This document shows positions 26,401 to 33,928 of a stretch of DNA of 41,329 bases, in pieces; the stretch's first letter is position 1, and each line of letters starts with the position of its first letter. The DNA is taken from NCBI GenBank assembly GCA_944381105.1, contig CALWJU010000013.1, forward strand, positions 1 through 41,329, given 5' to 3'. This stretch comes from an uncultured Clostridia bacterium. Its GTDB lineage: Bacteria; Bacillota; Clostridia; Christensenellales; UBA1242. A model generated the notes under the pieces. It saw only the letters and a program-made list of their open reading frames with translations, searched no databases and was not told the origin of the DNA. Made by a program: the position numbers and the translations under genes.

Positions 26401-27763
26401 TGACACATTTGGCTATATCGGTATAAATATGGATGATGACTCAAATGTTTCAACTTATTATACTACATCTATTGTTAGTTCAAATGGTGAATATCATTTA
26501 ACTCAAAATAGTTTTACAGGTCTTGATAAAGGTAAATATGAACTAGAATATACTGTATTTTTGATGAGATATAGAGTTGATGATTTGCTAGGTACAAGTG
26601 GCACTGATTCTGCTGAGGCTGGCATCTTCCTTGACGAAGAGGGTAGATTAAAATATAAAGAGGCTGGAACTAGCGGAGAAGCAACAGAGTATTTCATTTA
26701 TTTCCAAGCAACTGAAAATGGATATGTTGCAACAATGAATACAGAGATTAATGGTACAGGTACTGCACCTTCTGTTGAAGAAGAAGAGACTCTTGAAGAA
26801 GTCGTAAAAAGTTTACTTGATGGTAAGGTAGATATGTTTGCCTTGCCAAGCTTACCTAAGACTATTACTGTTGATGATATAGGTGTAAATATTCTATTTG
26901 ATGGAAACCCATATGAGCAAACATCTTATCCAAACTTGGATGAAAATAGAACTGTAACAATTGTAAAACCTGATATTGATATTCAAGGAAATGCATATGT
27001 TAATGAGGCTGAAAGTTATATTCAAATCACTTGCACTTCAAGTTCAGAAAGAAAAGTAGGAACAATTTATTTTGATAAGTGGGAAGAATCTATCGAAAAT
27101 GATGACAGTGATTTTGTAGTTGAAGACGGAGTAATCAAATTAAAACTTAATAGGAATGGTGAATATACAATTACTTACTATGTTGTTGCTATGGATAGAA
27201 ATGGAGACAATATAGGTGAAGCAAGAACTATGGAGTTTTCTATTTCTAACGGAGATGTTCAAGATCCAGAAGTTGTAATTGATGAAGATATGTTTAATTC
27301 AACTTATAAATTAGGTGATACTCTTGTTATAGATATAGATGCAATAGATGTGTCTGATAACATAACAACTGATGATCCAAGTGCTGATCGTACTGAATTA
27401 TTAGATACAATGAGAATTACCATTACAAATAATGATACAAACACAACTGATACGATAGATAATTCAGCAGGCGAAGATGGTTACGAATATGAATATGAAT
27501 TAACTGAGGTTGGAAATTATACCGTTACTATTACAGTTACCGATAAGGCAGGAAGAACAGGAAGTGATTCATTCTCGTTTGAGGTAACATCTGACGGAGG
27601 CGATCCAATAAATGTTCAAGAAGTTTTAGGTGGTGTTCTTATTGGACTTTCAGTAGTTGTACTTGCAGGCGTTGTTGTATACTTTGTAGTATCTAAGGTA
27701 AAACTTGACAAACGTGCAAAAGGCTATGAAAGAGATATCAAAAACGACAAAAATAAGAAATAA
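23492..27763 (+). CDS. Large Ig-like repeat surface protein with C-terminal membrane anchor, 1423 aa
   Basis: Predicted extracellular protein fixed in the membrane. Signal peptide: basic MAKSKSKFNGILK, hydrophobic core to about residue 35, probable cleavage after SLA. The ectodomain is acidic, Thr/Ser/Asp-rich and nearly Cys-free. It contains at least six beta-sandwich repeat ends of the form GxYxhxYTVxDxxGN, near residues 133, 405, 908, 1014, 1223 and 1341, as in bacterial Ig/cadherin-like domains. One hydrophobic helix (about 1378-1400) and a basic tail (KLDKRAKGYERDIKNDKNKK) end the protein. GAGAGG lies before ATG. The gene has its own promoter and terminator. Specific function, for example adhesion or a structural surface layer, is not readable. 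Confidence 0.8.
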   Translation: MAKSKSKFNGILKGVAVGFAFVLCSAFFPFNAAVSLAETLVGGDATSGTQRIEIGENENEQAYSSTVVKGDTYTIPQGSYYNGDSEHIIGTTISGNITVSKVEVLYEATSDVVVEEISGLASWTSQTFVVDRIGTYTIRYTVVDNGTEYSYDYDVVCTASDATFEFKANDENIVPTVYDKSIAENKNVTIPLPTVTDEDGEVLLSSDDYTNETNYYTNDMSNIPTYVPGEINAFVYISLTGGSESTDDGTSNVQLLKDEETGEYYISGDAISNEIAGTQLRITYSYYELRSNSETPVFIASTSTEFTVQDEYYFTSSSENEHGYSLSTSWSTTRPTSAVVGIAVDLPSITATTRSTNSPASESVNVYYNLQIMKYNETTGRYDLDVTEETYDSIENTFTAKEEGSYRFIYTVYDFYGNTVDTSSTSFTINNVSDTQQANVHVYDAGTYSEEDGDNYIDASYKLKTEGLNRNLIIYAIAGTDNMVDSSEIELRREIRDASTVRFVVDEPKYNGYNLIFAPSTMAGEGEVNVIDYVQIASDNFDIYRQMLADPTNNDPSDADSVKAWLLEHNYLIVTTYWNQTTNGGEAILDAEDDGYSETVGDQEAISAMIEKGFAYVEARNSSGHLDELDPATYTVYYYADDNTSNNSERAVYYNMVLSETFSDSGVPTINFSTDLQTTVLPNETITFDVATATDSIDSSLDVVTAYRFVDESGQPIEDEEATGTLQFVVKADGNNVNMNYDAESNKWFITEADENGLVTSDGWYVDLTETEYSVNLATAPNEAFGVEIFAYAVDDAGNISFYDRTISIAKAQDSDVPGLIRVENAPDGEQTYTAPQTIALPTLEFSDSRVDYMYAVVEVYQINDVDEHGNVLSKTLLQSRNVTTSIDTYRGVFRVNGGTFNASVSGTYQVLITVVDGGNHTVSTYFTYDVEDSGKIEDPQISNISSQGVEAAAGVPFTLDPPVLTIPESDTFGYIGINMDDDSNVSTYYTTSIVSSNGEYHLTQNSFTGLDKGKYELEYTVFLMRYRVDDLLGTSGTDSAEAGIFLDEEGRLKYKEAGTSGEATEYFIYFQATENGYVATMNTEINGTGTAPSVEEEETLEEVVKSLLDGKVDMFALPSLPKTITVDDIGVNILFDGNPYEQTSYPNLDENRTVTIVKPDIDIQGNAYVNEAESYIQITCTSSSERKVGTIYFDKWEESIENDDSDFVVEDGVIKLKLNRNGEYTITYYVVAMDRNGDNIGEARTMEFSISNGDVQDPEVVIDEDMFNSTYKLGDTLVIDIDAIDVSDNITTDDPSADRTELLDTMRITITNNDTNTTDTIDNSAGEDGYEYEYELTEVGNYTVTITVTDKAGRTGSDSFSFEVTSDGGDPINVQEVLGGVLIGLSVVVLAGVVVYFVVSKVKLDKRAKGYERDIKNDKNKK

Positions 27764-27796
27764 AAACACTCATCAAAAAATATTTTGATAAAGAAC

Positions 27797-27826
27797 AAGC
27801 GAGGCAATGATCTCGCTTTTCTTTTA
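27797..27826 (+). terminator. Intrinsic terminator after the large surface protein gene
   Basis: AAGCGAG and CTCGCTT form a perfect 7-bp stem with an 8-nt loop, followed by TTTCTTTTAT. A second AT-rich hairpin lies just upstream. Confidence 0.8.
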
Positions 27827-27964
27827 TATTAAGTTTGCTAGGCAAAGATTAAAAAGTATTGTATTAAAATAAATAATAATACACTAAAATGCTTAATATG
27901 AAATTTAGTAAAGAAAGAACATAATGTTTTACAAACAAAATAAGTTATTATTTGCGTTATTTAC

Positions 27965-27993
27965 TTGACAAAATAGTTAATATATGCTATATT
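27965..27993 (+). promoter_or_regulatory. rplU operon promoter, extended -10
   Basis: TTGACA (27965-27970), 17 nt and TATATT (27988-27993), preceded by TGC. It is followed by a leader of about 88 nt. Confidence 0.8.
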
Positions 27994-27999
27994 TATAAA

Positions 28000-28087
28000 C
28001 GTATCCGTATGCATAGGGTTTTAAAGACTATATTTTTCTTTTTATAGCACCTGACTAGCAACGAGATTGGTTAGAGGAGGTAAAAAT
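28000..28087 (+). promoter_or_regulatory. Possible L21-type leader
   Basis: The leader contains CTATA/TATAG and a weak CTAGC/GGTTAG pairing just before the AGGAGG site. Firmicutes rplU genes often carry an autoregulatory L21 leader at this place. I cannot confirm the consensus by eye, so this is mainly positional. Confidence 0.3.
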
Positions 28088-28396
28088 ATGTTTGCAGTAG
28101 TTCAAAGCGGTGGAAAGCAATATAAAGTGTCTGAAAATGACATCATCAGTGTTGAAAAAATTGATAAACCTGTTGGTGAAAAAATTAAACTTGATGTATT
28201 GCTTGTAAGCGATAATGGAAATGTTGTTGCAGGAAATCCTATCGTTCAAAGTGCGGTTTGTGAGGCAGAGATTATTGCTCATGGAAAGGGTGATAAGATA
28301 GTTGTGTTCAAATACAAGCCAAAGAAGAACGAGAGAAAGAAACAAGGACACAGACAACCATTCACTCAATTAAAAATATTGTCAATTAAAAAATAA
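28088..28396 (+). CDS. rplU: 50S ribosomal protein L21
   Basis: Large-subunit protein of 102 aa binding 23S rRNA. MFAVVQSGGKQYKV at the N-terminus and the basic C-terminal FKYKPKKNERKKQGHRQPFTQLKI are canonical. The start at 28088 has a perfect AGGAGG 7 nt upstream; the frame is open further upstream (from a GTG at 28067), but that part contains the ribosome binding site. It heads rplU-prp-rpmA, the normal Firmicutes order. Confidence 0.98.
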   Translation: MFAVVQSGGKQYKVSENDIISVEKIDKPVGEKIKLDVLLVSDNGNVVAGNPIVQSAVCEAEIIAHGKGDKIVVFKYKPKKNERKKQGHRQPFTQLKILSIKK

Positions 28397-28404
28397 GGTT
28401 TAAT

Positions 28405-28728
28405 ATGACAAAGATTACATTTTATAAAAAAAATAAAATATTTATAGGCTTTGAAGTTTCAGGACATACTGGTAAAGATGATTATGGGAAGGATATGCTA
28501 TGTTGTCAAATTTCAACCATTGCACAGCTTGCAATTGTTGGCATAGACGAAGTTTTAAAATTAAAAAATTTCCATGAAATATCTGATGGGTACTTAAAAG
28601 TATCAGTTGAAAATGATGTTGCTGAGAATGATAAAGTGCAAACTTTATTTAATACATGTTTTGAATCTTTTAAGTGTATAATTTATGATGAAAAAAAATA
28701 TGCAAAATTGGAGGTAAAAAATGTTTAA
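28405..28728 (+). CDS. prp: Ribosomal-processing cysteine protease Prp
   Basis: Cysteine protease that trims the N-terminal extension of ribosomal protein L27, an essential step in Firmicutes that have such an extension. It is 107 aa. The catalytic stretch [19 protein letters not shown] holds the active-site His21 and Cys33 (Cys34 is adjacent). It lies between rplU and rpmA and overlaps rpmA by 8 nt. The L27 encoded next carries the matching cleavage site, so enzyme and substrate are both present. Confidence 0.95.
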   Translation: MTKITFYKKNKIFIGFEVSGHTGKDDYGKDMLCCQISTIAQLAIVGIDEVLKLKNFHEISDGYLKVSVENDVAENDKVQTLFNTCFESFKCIIYDEKKYAKLEVKNV

Positions 28729-28996
28729 GTTTAATGCTCAACTTTTTGCTCACAAGAAGGGTGGTGGTAGCACTAAAAATGGTCGTGATTCCCAAAGCAA
28801 ACGTCTTGGAGTTAAGGCTTATGGTGGTGAAGTTGTTACTGCTGGCTCTATTATTGTAAGACAGAGAGGAACAAAAATTTATCCAGGACAAAATGTTGGT
28901 ATAGGTAAAGATTACACACTATATGCACTTTGTGATGGAGTGGTAAAATTTGGTGAAAGCAATGCTAAGAAAATAGTTTCAGTCGTTGTTAAATAG
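28721..28996 (+). CDS. rpmA: 50S ribosomal protein L27 with Prp-cleaved extension
   Basis: L27 reaches into the peptidyl transferase centre and its mature N-terminus is important. The 91 aa start [16 protein letters not shown]: the first nine residues form the Firmicutes-type extension, expected to be cut by Prp between Phe9 and Ala10 to expose [15 protein letters not shown]. The rest ([26 protein letters not shown]) is canonical. GGAGG lies before ATG, inside the 3' end of prp. Confidence 0.98.
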   Translation: MFKFNAQLFAHKKGGGSTKNGRDSQSKRLGVKAYGGEVVTAGSIIVRQRGTKIYPGQNVGIGKDYTLYALCDGVVKFGESNAKKIVSVVVK

Positions 28997-29005
28997 TTTT
29001 TAAAT

Positions 29006-29031
29006 AGTTTTTTATAAAACTCTTTTATTTT
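29006..29031 (+). terminator. Weak terminator after rpmA
   Basis: AGTTTT, a 4-nt loop and AAAACT are followed by CTTTTATTTT. The stem is short and AT-rich. Confidence 0.45.
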
Positions 29032-29059
29032 GTCATTATTTTGCAAATTAATACATAAT
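29030..29059 (+). promoter_or_regulatory. Candidate promoter of the YmxH-type gene
   Basis: TTGTCA (29030-29035), 18 nt and CATAAT (29054-29059). The -10 box ends 7 nt before the GTG start and no Shine-Dalgarno is present, suggesting a leaderless transcript. Confidence 0.4.
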
Positions 29060-29066
29060 TTATCTT

Positions 29067-29357
29067 GTGGAAACTACTTTTATAGAACTTAGGTGTAAAG
29101 AGGTTGTAAATGTCTTAGATGGTAGGAGACTAGGACATATAATAGATATGGCTTTTGATTTAGGCTCGGCTAGGGTGCTAGGATTCATCGTGCCTGGTGA
29201 AAAAACAGGCTGGAATTTACTGAAAAATTCAAATCAACTTTTTATTCCTTATGGGTGTGTGATTAGGATAGGAGAAGATACAATACTTGTTGAACTGCCA
29301 GCACAAGGAGTGCCTACAAACCCCTATGTTTTATCGCAAAACAATGATAAAAAATAA
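29067..29357 (+). CDS. YlmC/YmxH-family sporulation protein (PRC-barrel)
   Basis: Small PRC-barrel-type protein, 96 aa, of the YlmC/YmxH family linked to sporulation in Firmicutes. The pattern ELRCKEVVNVLDGRRLGHIIDMAFD, then RVLGFIVPG and the later IRIGEDTILVEL, matches the family. The start is GTG without a visible ribosome binding site, but the N-terminus fits family members. It is followed by a small unknown gene and, on the other strand, nrdR, which is a frequent neighbourhood. Molecular role unknown; PRC barrels usually mediate binding. Confidence 0.85.
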   Translation: METTFIELRCKEVVNVLDGRRLGHIIDMAFDLGSARVLGFIVPGEKTGWNLLKNSNQLFIPYGCVIRIGEDTILVELPAQGVPTNPYVLSQNNDKK

Positions 29358-29384
29358 TTTTATCAAAATGAGGAATATTGAAGA

Positions 29385-29603
29385 ATGATACAACTTGAAA
29401 ATGCAGAAAAATTTGAAAAATTGGCAAAGAATTATCCTATTAAATATATAAAAAGTATTGATCCTTGGCAGTGTTACAAACTTAGCAGTGTCAAGTTAGA
29501 AAAGACAGATATGAAACTTGTCTTGGATTGCTTATACGCTAATATTCCAACAGAACTGAGAGTAAAGAACATTGACGATGAGGAAAAAGAAAGAGAGATA
29601 TAA
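29385..29603 (+). CDS. Small acidic protein of unknown function, 72 aa
   Basis: Not recognised. It begins 27 nt after the YmxH-type gene and ends in a strong terminator, so it is probably in the same unit. The ribosome binding site is weak (GAGG about 11 nt upstream). Predicted two helices and short strands; the C-terminus is a charged run (DDEEKEREI). There is no signal peptide or known motif. Confidence 0.55.
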   Translation: MIQLENAEKFEKLAKNYPIKYIKSIDPWQCYKLSSVKLEKTDMKLVLDCLYANIPTELRVKNIDDEEKEREI

Positions 29604-29662
29604 AAAATCCGTTTAGATTGTTGAAAAAGGCTTATTGTAAGCTAGATCTAAATGGATTTTTT
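29602..29662. terminator. Strong terminator, possibly bidirectional
   Basis: AAAAAATCC-TTTAGAT pairs with ATCTAAA-GGATTTTTT, giving a long stem with one mismatch around a 27-nt loop, with A6 on one side and T6 on the other. Confidence 0.85.
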
Positions 29663-29723
29663 ATAGTTTTATGGTCGCAATGTCCCCTAATTCAAAATAG
29701 GTTATATCTTTGATTAAAAAATA

Positions 29724-29774
29724 CCTCCCATAATAATATTTTTGTAGTTCACGCAAAAATATTATCATAAGAGG
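29724..29774. repeat. Long imperfect inverted repeat beyond nrdR
   Basis: ATAATATTTTTG and CAAAAATATTAT are perfectly complementary (12 bp) around a 9-nt loop. Pairing continues outward to CCTC/GAGG with three mismatches, giving about 21 positions. There is no U tract. It lies in a 208-nt gap without genes, so it may be RNA-stabilising, an operator or a mobile-element remnant. Confidence 0.5.
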
Positions 29775-29870
29775 CTATTGTCAAGTAAGACACTAAAAGC
29801 AGTCATATTTGGCTATAAATATTAATGTTGTAAAGTAAGATGTTAAAAATAGGACAAAATTTAAAGTAAA

Positions 29871-30308
29871 TTACAAATTATTTATAAAATTTTTAAAATC
29901 ATCTAAATTTTGAAAGTTTTTGAAAACTGAGGCGTATCTAATGTATGATATAATGTCAATATCTTTTAATGCTTTAAGAATCATTTCACCAATGGTAGAA
30001 GATTTAACCTCTTGAAGATTTCTATTCTGTACAGTTAGTTCTATATCATTGATAATATTATCGATTTGCTCCTTATTGACATGGCGTTTTTTACATGCTT
30101 GAACTATTCCATCTCTTAATTTTATTGGATCATAGGATTGGCGAGAACCATCTCTTTTGACAACTGAAAATGGGATTTTTTCTATTGTTTCATGCGTAGT
30201 GAAACGTCGACCACAACTATTACACTCTCTGCGTCTCCTTATGCTGTTGTCAGAATTTCTCGAATCTAAGACCTTATTATCTTCGCTTCCGCAATAAATA
30301 CATTTCAT
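29871..30308 (-). CDS. nrdR: Transcriptional repressor NrdR
   Basis: Zinc-ribbon/ATP-cone repressor of ribonucleotide reductase genes. The 145 aa contain the zinc ribbon with C3, C6, C29 and C32, the basic SIRRRRECNSCGRRFTTHETIE signature, and the ATP-cone domain PFSVVKRDGSRQSYDPIKLRDGI with C-terminal IRYASVFKNF. The start is MKCIYC at 30308 with AAGGAG upstream; the frame extends nine codons further without support. It is transcribed divergently from feoAB from its own promoter. No ribonucleotide reductase genes lie in the window. Confidence 0.97.
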   Translation of the reverse strand: MKCIYCGSEDNKVLDSRNSDNSIRRRRECNSCGRRFTTHETIEKIPFSVVKRDGSRQSYDPIKLRDGIVQACKKRHVNKEQIDNIINDIELTVQNRNLQEVKSSTIGEMILKALKDIDIISYIRYASVFKNFQNLDDFKNFINNL

Positions 30309-30325
30309 ATTAATCTCCTTACCAT

Positions 30326-30354
30326 ATTTTAGCATAAAAATATTGATTTTTCAA
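30326..30354 (-). promoter_or_regulatory. nrdR promoter, extended -10
   Basis: On the minus strand, TTGAAA (30354-30349), 17 nt and TAAAAT (30331-30326), preceded by TGC. Confidence 0.75.
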
Positions 30355-30378
30355 ATACTTTTTAAAAAATGTCATAAT
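30350..30378 (+). promoter_or_regulatory. Weak candidate feoAB promoter
   Basis: TTCAAA (30350-30355), 17 nt and CATAAT (30373-30378). The match is weak, and it overlaps the nrdR -35 on the other strand. No Fur-box-like palindrome is seen. Confidence 0.25.
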
Positions 30379-30405
30379 AGATAAAAAAAATAATAAAAAT
30401 ATAAC

Positions 30406-30639
30406 ATGATAAGTTTATCCATGGCAAGATTTAATTATAAATATAAAATTATTGAATTAAAAGATCTAACATTTAAAGTTAAACGACGACTTTATGAACT
30501 TGGATTTTTACCATGCCATATCATAAAAGTGTTGCGTACATCATTGCTTAAAAGGTCATATTTAGTTGAAATAGGAGGGTATACTCTTACAATAAGAAGA
30601 GATATTGCAGAAAATATCTATGTGAGTGATAAATTATGA
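30406..30639 (+). CDS. feoA: Ferrous iron transport protein A
   Basis: Small SH3-fold cytosolic partner of FeoB, 77 aa. The pattern RRLYELGFLPCHIIKVLRTS followed by YLVEIGGYTLTIRRDIAENIYV is the FeoA barrel. The start could be the ATG at 30406 or the one at 30421 (MARFNYKY); neither has a Shine-Dalgarno sequence. Its stop overlaps the feoB ATG in an ATGA, so the two are translationally coupled. Confidence 0.88.
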   Translation: MISLSMARFNYKYKIIELKDLTFKVKRRLYELGFLPCHIIKVLRTSLLKRSYLVEIGGYTLTIRRDIAENIYVSDKL

Positions 30640-32768
30640 TAGAGGTAAGTTTAGTAGGCAATGCCAACACAGGTAAGACTACATTATATAATACCCTTAC
30701 ATCCTCTCATGAACATGTAGGTAATTGGCATGGAGTAACGGTGGAGGAAAAATCTTGCGTGTACAAATACAAAAAGGATGAAATAAATATTGTAGATTTG
30801 CCAGGAATATATTCACTCTGTCCATTAAGTTTTGAAGAGAAAGTAGCAACAGATTTTATATTTTTGCATAGGAATAGAATAGTTGTAAATATTTGTGATG
30901 CAAGCAATCTCCAAAGGAATTTATATTTAACTTTATCGCTTTTTGAACTTGGATGTCCTGTCATTTTAGTAGTAAATCAAATTGATAAAAAGAAGATTTG
31001 TAATATAGATTATGATGGACTAGAAAAGCAGTTAAATGTGCCGATTGTATATGTAAATGCAAGTGAAAAAGATTGTAAGGACAAGATTAGTGAAGCGATA
31101 GTAAATTTAAACACAAAAATAAATGAAGGCTTTAAACCTAAATACAATATACCTTATTTAAAAGATATTCTTTTTGTATGTAATCAAAAATTAAACAAAT
31201 ATGACAAAAATATACATGATAAATCTCAAAATAATGAAAATTTAATAGATTTTTATAAAATAAAACTCCTTGAAGATGATGACGACATAAAAGAAAAGTT
31301 GGCAATTAAGAGCGATTTTGATTGTATTGAAATTGTTGCTCAAAAAAGATATGAGTATATAGAACAACTGATGTGTAAGTATTCTACAAAGCGAGAAAGG
31401 GTATATGGAAAAAGTAAACTTGACAAAATTTTACTTAATCGATTTCTGGCTTTACCTATTTTTTTATTGATACTTTTTGGATGCTTTTATTTAACATTTT
31501 TTTCGATAGGTGTATGGTTAAGCGATGGACTTGACTTTCTTCTTGAAAAATTTATATCTTTGCCTCTCTTAAATCTTTTAATAGATAAATTTGGAGAAGG
31601 AAGTGCCATAGTAGGTCTTGTCGACACTGCTTTGATAAGTGGTGTAGGGTCTATTATTACATTCTTACCTCAGGTAGCCTTGTTGTTTTTCTTCCTATCA
31701 TCACTAGAAGACAGTGGTTATCTTTCAAGGGTGGCATTTGTATTTGAGGATATTTTGGGCAAGGTAGGTCTATCAGGCAAAAGTATATATACCTTGCTTA
31801 TGGGCTTTGGATGCTCTACGACAGCAGTCTTGACGGCAAGGAATATGGAAGATAAGAATTCTAAGATTAAAATAGGTTTGCTTACTCCATATATGAGTTG
31901 TTCGGCAAAGTTTCCTGTATATGCTGTTATTGGCGGAGCATTTTTTGGAGCAGGCAATATATTTGTTATTGTTGGGCTATATCTGTTAGGTGTTGTTGTA
32001 GCAGTACTTTTGTCTTATATATTTGAAAAAACAATCCTTATAAGTAAGGAGCAGTCATTTATATTAGAATTTCCTCCTTATCGAATGATGAGTATAAAAA
32101 GAACATGTTCGGTGCTTTGGTTAAATGTAAAACTATTTATTCAGAGAGTAGGTTCTCTTATACTTGCAATGAATATTATTATATGGGTACTTTCTAATTT
32201 TTCAATAACCTTTAATTATGTTACTACCGACGGTGAAAGTATGCTAAAAACTTTCGGCAAAATATTTGCACCCATATTTGCACCGCTGGGATTTGGCAAT
32301 TGGGGTGTGGTATCTGCATTAATTGCAGGAATTGTAGCAAAAGAGGTGGTACTTTCTTCAATTGCTATGTTTAATCATGTAGATGCAACAAGTTCAATTC
32401 AAGCGTCAATTCTTTTATCAACATCGGCGGTATATTTTACAAGCAAAAGTGCAGTTCTTTCCTTTTTAGTTTTTTGTTTGCTGTATTTACCTTGCATATC
32501 TACATTTTCTGTACTATTAAAAGAAATAGGTTGGAAATGGACTTTGTTTGGTGTGATTATTGAATTTGTAGTAGCCTATGTTTTGTCATTTATAATATAC
32601 ACGATTGGAAGATGCGTGGAATATTTTGGGCTATGGCAGACATTAACGCCAATATTAATTTTTGCTATCTTTATTTTATCAATATTTTATATAACAAATA
32701 AAATAAAGAAGAAGAGGACATGTCCATTTAGGGATAAATGTAGTAAAAAATGCAAAATAAAGAGATAA
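30636..32768 (+). CDS. feoB: Ferrous iron transporter FeoB
   Basis: GTP-dependent Fe(II) uptake protein of the inner membrane, 710 aa. The N-terminal G domain has G1 GNANTGKT (residues 8-15; usual family form GNPNxGKT), VGNWHGVTVE, G3 DLPGIYSL and G4 NQID. The helical GDI-like part is followed by about eight to ten membrane helices from residue 270, containing the two Gate motifs with conserved cysteines, LLMGFGCSTTAVLTARNM and TPYMSCSAKFPVY. The C-terminus is basic with three cysteines (CPFRDKCSKKC), seen in a number of clostridial FeoB proteins. It starts inside the feoA stop. Confidence 0.96.
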   Translation: MIEVSLVGNANTGKTTLYNTLTSSHEHVGNWHGVTVEEKSCVYKYKKDEINIVDLPGIYSLCPLSFEEKVATDFIFLHRNRIVVNICDASNLQRNLYLTLSLFELGCPVILVVNQIDKKKICNIDYDGLEKQLNVPIVYVNASEKDCKDKISEAIVNLNTKINEGFKPKYNIPYLKDILFVCNQKLNKYDKNIHDKSQNNENLIDFYKIKLLEDDDDIKEKLAIKSDFDCIEIVAQKRYEYIEQLMCKYSTKRERVYGKSKLDKILLNRFLALPIFLLILFGCFYLTFFSIGVWLSDGLDFLLEKFISLPLLNLLIDKFGEGSAIVGLVDTALISGVGSIITFLPQVALLFFFLSSLEDSGYLSRVAFVFEDILGKVGLSGKSIYTLLMGFGCSTTAVLTARNMEDKNSKIKIGLLTPYMSCSAKFPVYAVIGGAFFGAGNIFVIVGLYLLGVVVAVLLSYIFEKTILISKEQSFILEFPPYRMMSIKRTCSVLWLNVKLFIQRVGSLILAMNIIIWVLSNFSITFNYVTTDGESMLKTFGKIFAPIFAPLGFGNWGVVSALIAGIVAKEVVLSSIAMFNHVDATSSIQASILLSTSAVYFTSKSAVLSFLVFCLLYLPCISTFSVLLKEIGWKWTLFGVIIEFVVAYVLSFIIYTIGRCVEYFGLWQTLTPILIFAIFILSIFYITNKIKKKRTCPFRDKCSKKCKIKR

Positions 32769-32828
32769 ATTTTACATTCTTTTTATTTACAGTTATTTTT
32801 ATGTAAAGTGAATTTTTCCCGCTTATTC

Positions 32829-32847
32829 AGATTTTATAAATCTTTTT
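32829..32847 (+). terminator. Weak terminator after feoB
   Basis: AGATTT, TAT and AAATCT followed by T5. Short and AT-rich. Confidence 0.4.
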
Positions 32848-32982
32848 AGGAAAAAACTTAGCCATTTTGGTGCTTTTATACAAATTATTTTAAATTTACC
32901 GTTATCTTTTTGTTTATCCATATTCATTATTATTCTTAAATAAAAAAATTGGTTACAATTTTTAAAATATACCATTATTTAT

Positions 32983-33011
32983 TTTACTTTTTCGACAAAA
33001 TTTGATAAAAT
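32983..33011 (+). promoter_or_regulatory. Promoter of the anchored 205-aa protein, with Spo0A-box core in the spacer
   Basis: TTTACT (32983-32988), 17 nt and TAAAAT (33006-33011), ending 7 nt before an SD-less ATG. TTCGACA (32991-32997), the inverted Spo0A-box core, lies inside the spacer, where a bound regulator would block the promoter. Confidence 0.4.
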
Positions 33012-33018
33012 CATTGTC

Positions 33019-33636
33019 ATGAATAATAGGACGATTTATATAGTATCAGGCTGTATAATTTTAGGTATAGCAATAATAATAGCCTTAACATACATCATTC
33101 TTATATCAAATGTAAGTGCAAGTGATTTGTTTTTGAGAGTAAATGTAAATGATATTACCTTAAACAAAGGAGAGGTAATAGAAAATTTTTATACTCCTTC
33201 AAAAGAAGATGAAATAGTAGAATTTGAGGTTGATAAAGAGAATATAATTAACATTACAGAAACCAAAATTGAAGCAATCTCTGTTGGTCAAGTGAATGTG
33301 GTAATAACAGTAAAAGCAGGCGAGAGTATAGCAAAGGATAACTTTACTGTTACTGTTGTAAATAATGAATACAGTTTTGACATTAATTGTATTCTAGATT
33401 GTACATATGATGATAATACTCTATATATTACAAGCAATATGTGCATGTTTGGGTTGTCTGTGTATGATATTTATGGTAACAAGATGGAGGAAGAAATTTC
33501 TTATAAGTTAATAGGTAGTGGATTGTTACAAAAAGAAATGGGCAGATTTTGTCTTGTTTGTGATGAAAATTGTACTATTGTGATTGCAATGGATAAAATA
33601 GACTTTGAAATTAATTTAAATGTTGTGATAGTGTAA
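33019..33636 (+). CDS. Membrane-anchored extracytoplasmic protein, Ig-like segment, 205 aa
   Basis: Unknown function. One hydrophobic helix at about residues 6-30 (signal anchor or signal peptide), then an exported region. Residues about 40-110 resemble a bacterial Ig-like (Big_2-type) strand pattern: ITLNKGEVIENF, FEVDKENIINIT, KIEAISVGQVNVVITVKAG. A second beta-rich half contains five cysteines. There is no ribosome binding site, and the promoter sits immediately upstream. A monocistronic gene, closed by a terminator. Confidence 0.7.
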   Translation: MNNRTIYIVSGCIILGIAIIIALTYIILISNVSASDLFLRVNVNDITLNKGEVIENFYTPSKEDEIVEFEVDKENIINITETKIEAISVGQVNVVITVKAGESIAKDNFTVTVVNNEYSFDINCILDCTYDDNTLYITSNMCMFGLSVYDIYGNKMEEEISYKLIGSGLLQKEMGRFCLVCDENCTIVIAMDKIDFEINLNVVIV

Positions 33637-33678
33637 TTATAATTTATAAATTGGGCTAAAAACAAAGGTAAGTTAAAT

Positions 33679-33700
33679 AGGGAGGACAACCTCCTTTTTA
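33679..33700 (+). terminator. Intrinsic terminator before the heat-shock operon
   Basis: GGGAGG, a 4-nt loop and CCTCCTTTTT: a short GC-rich stem with a T5 run. Part of the stem resembles a Shine-Dalgarno sequence, but no start codon follows. Confidence 0.7.
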
Positions 33701-33796
33701 TTTTGCCCTGCCATTAAAAGTTGAAGCACTTTTTAGAGAGTTTTTTCAATTAGAAAATAAAAAAATAAAAAATTTTTAAAAAAATGTCATAAATAG

Positions 33797-33825
33797 TTGA
33801 CTATTTTATGAAAATTGCATATAAT
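33797..33825 (+). promoter_or_regulatory. SigA promoter of the hrcA operon
   Basis: TTGACT (33797-33802), 17 nt and TATAAT (33820-33825), directly followed by the CIRCE operator. Predicted start near 33832, leader about 97 nt. Confidence 0.85.
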
Positions 33826-33829
33826 AGTG

Positions 33830-33856
33830 CTAGCACTTAAAAGTTAGGAGTGCCAA
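33830..33856 (+). promoter_or_regulatory. CIRCE operator (HrcA binding site)
   Basis: CTAGCACTT, 9 nt and GAGTGCCAA match the consensus TTAGCACTC-N9-GAGTGCTAA at 15 of 18 arm positions with the exact spacer. It covers the transcription start, so HrcA would repress the operon that encodes it. Confidence 0.93.
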
Positions 33857-33928
33857 AAAGTACAAAAATAATATTTGTAACGGCAAAACTTTTGCAAGTG
33901 CAAAAAGTCGAAAAGTAAGAGGTTGTTC

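Noticed and set aside
30309..30405. Fur box between nrdR and feoA
   Set aside because: Searched for GATAATGATAATCATTATC-like sequence; only AT-rich DNA without the palindrome was found.
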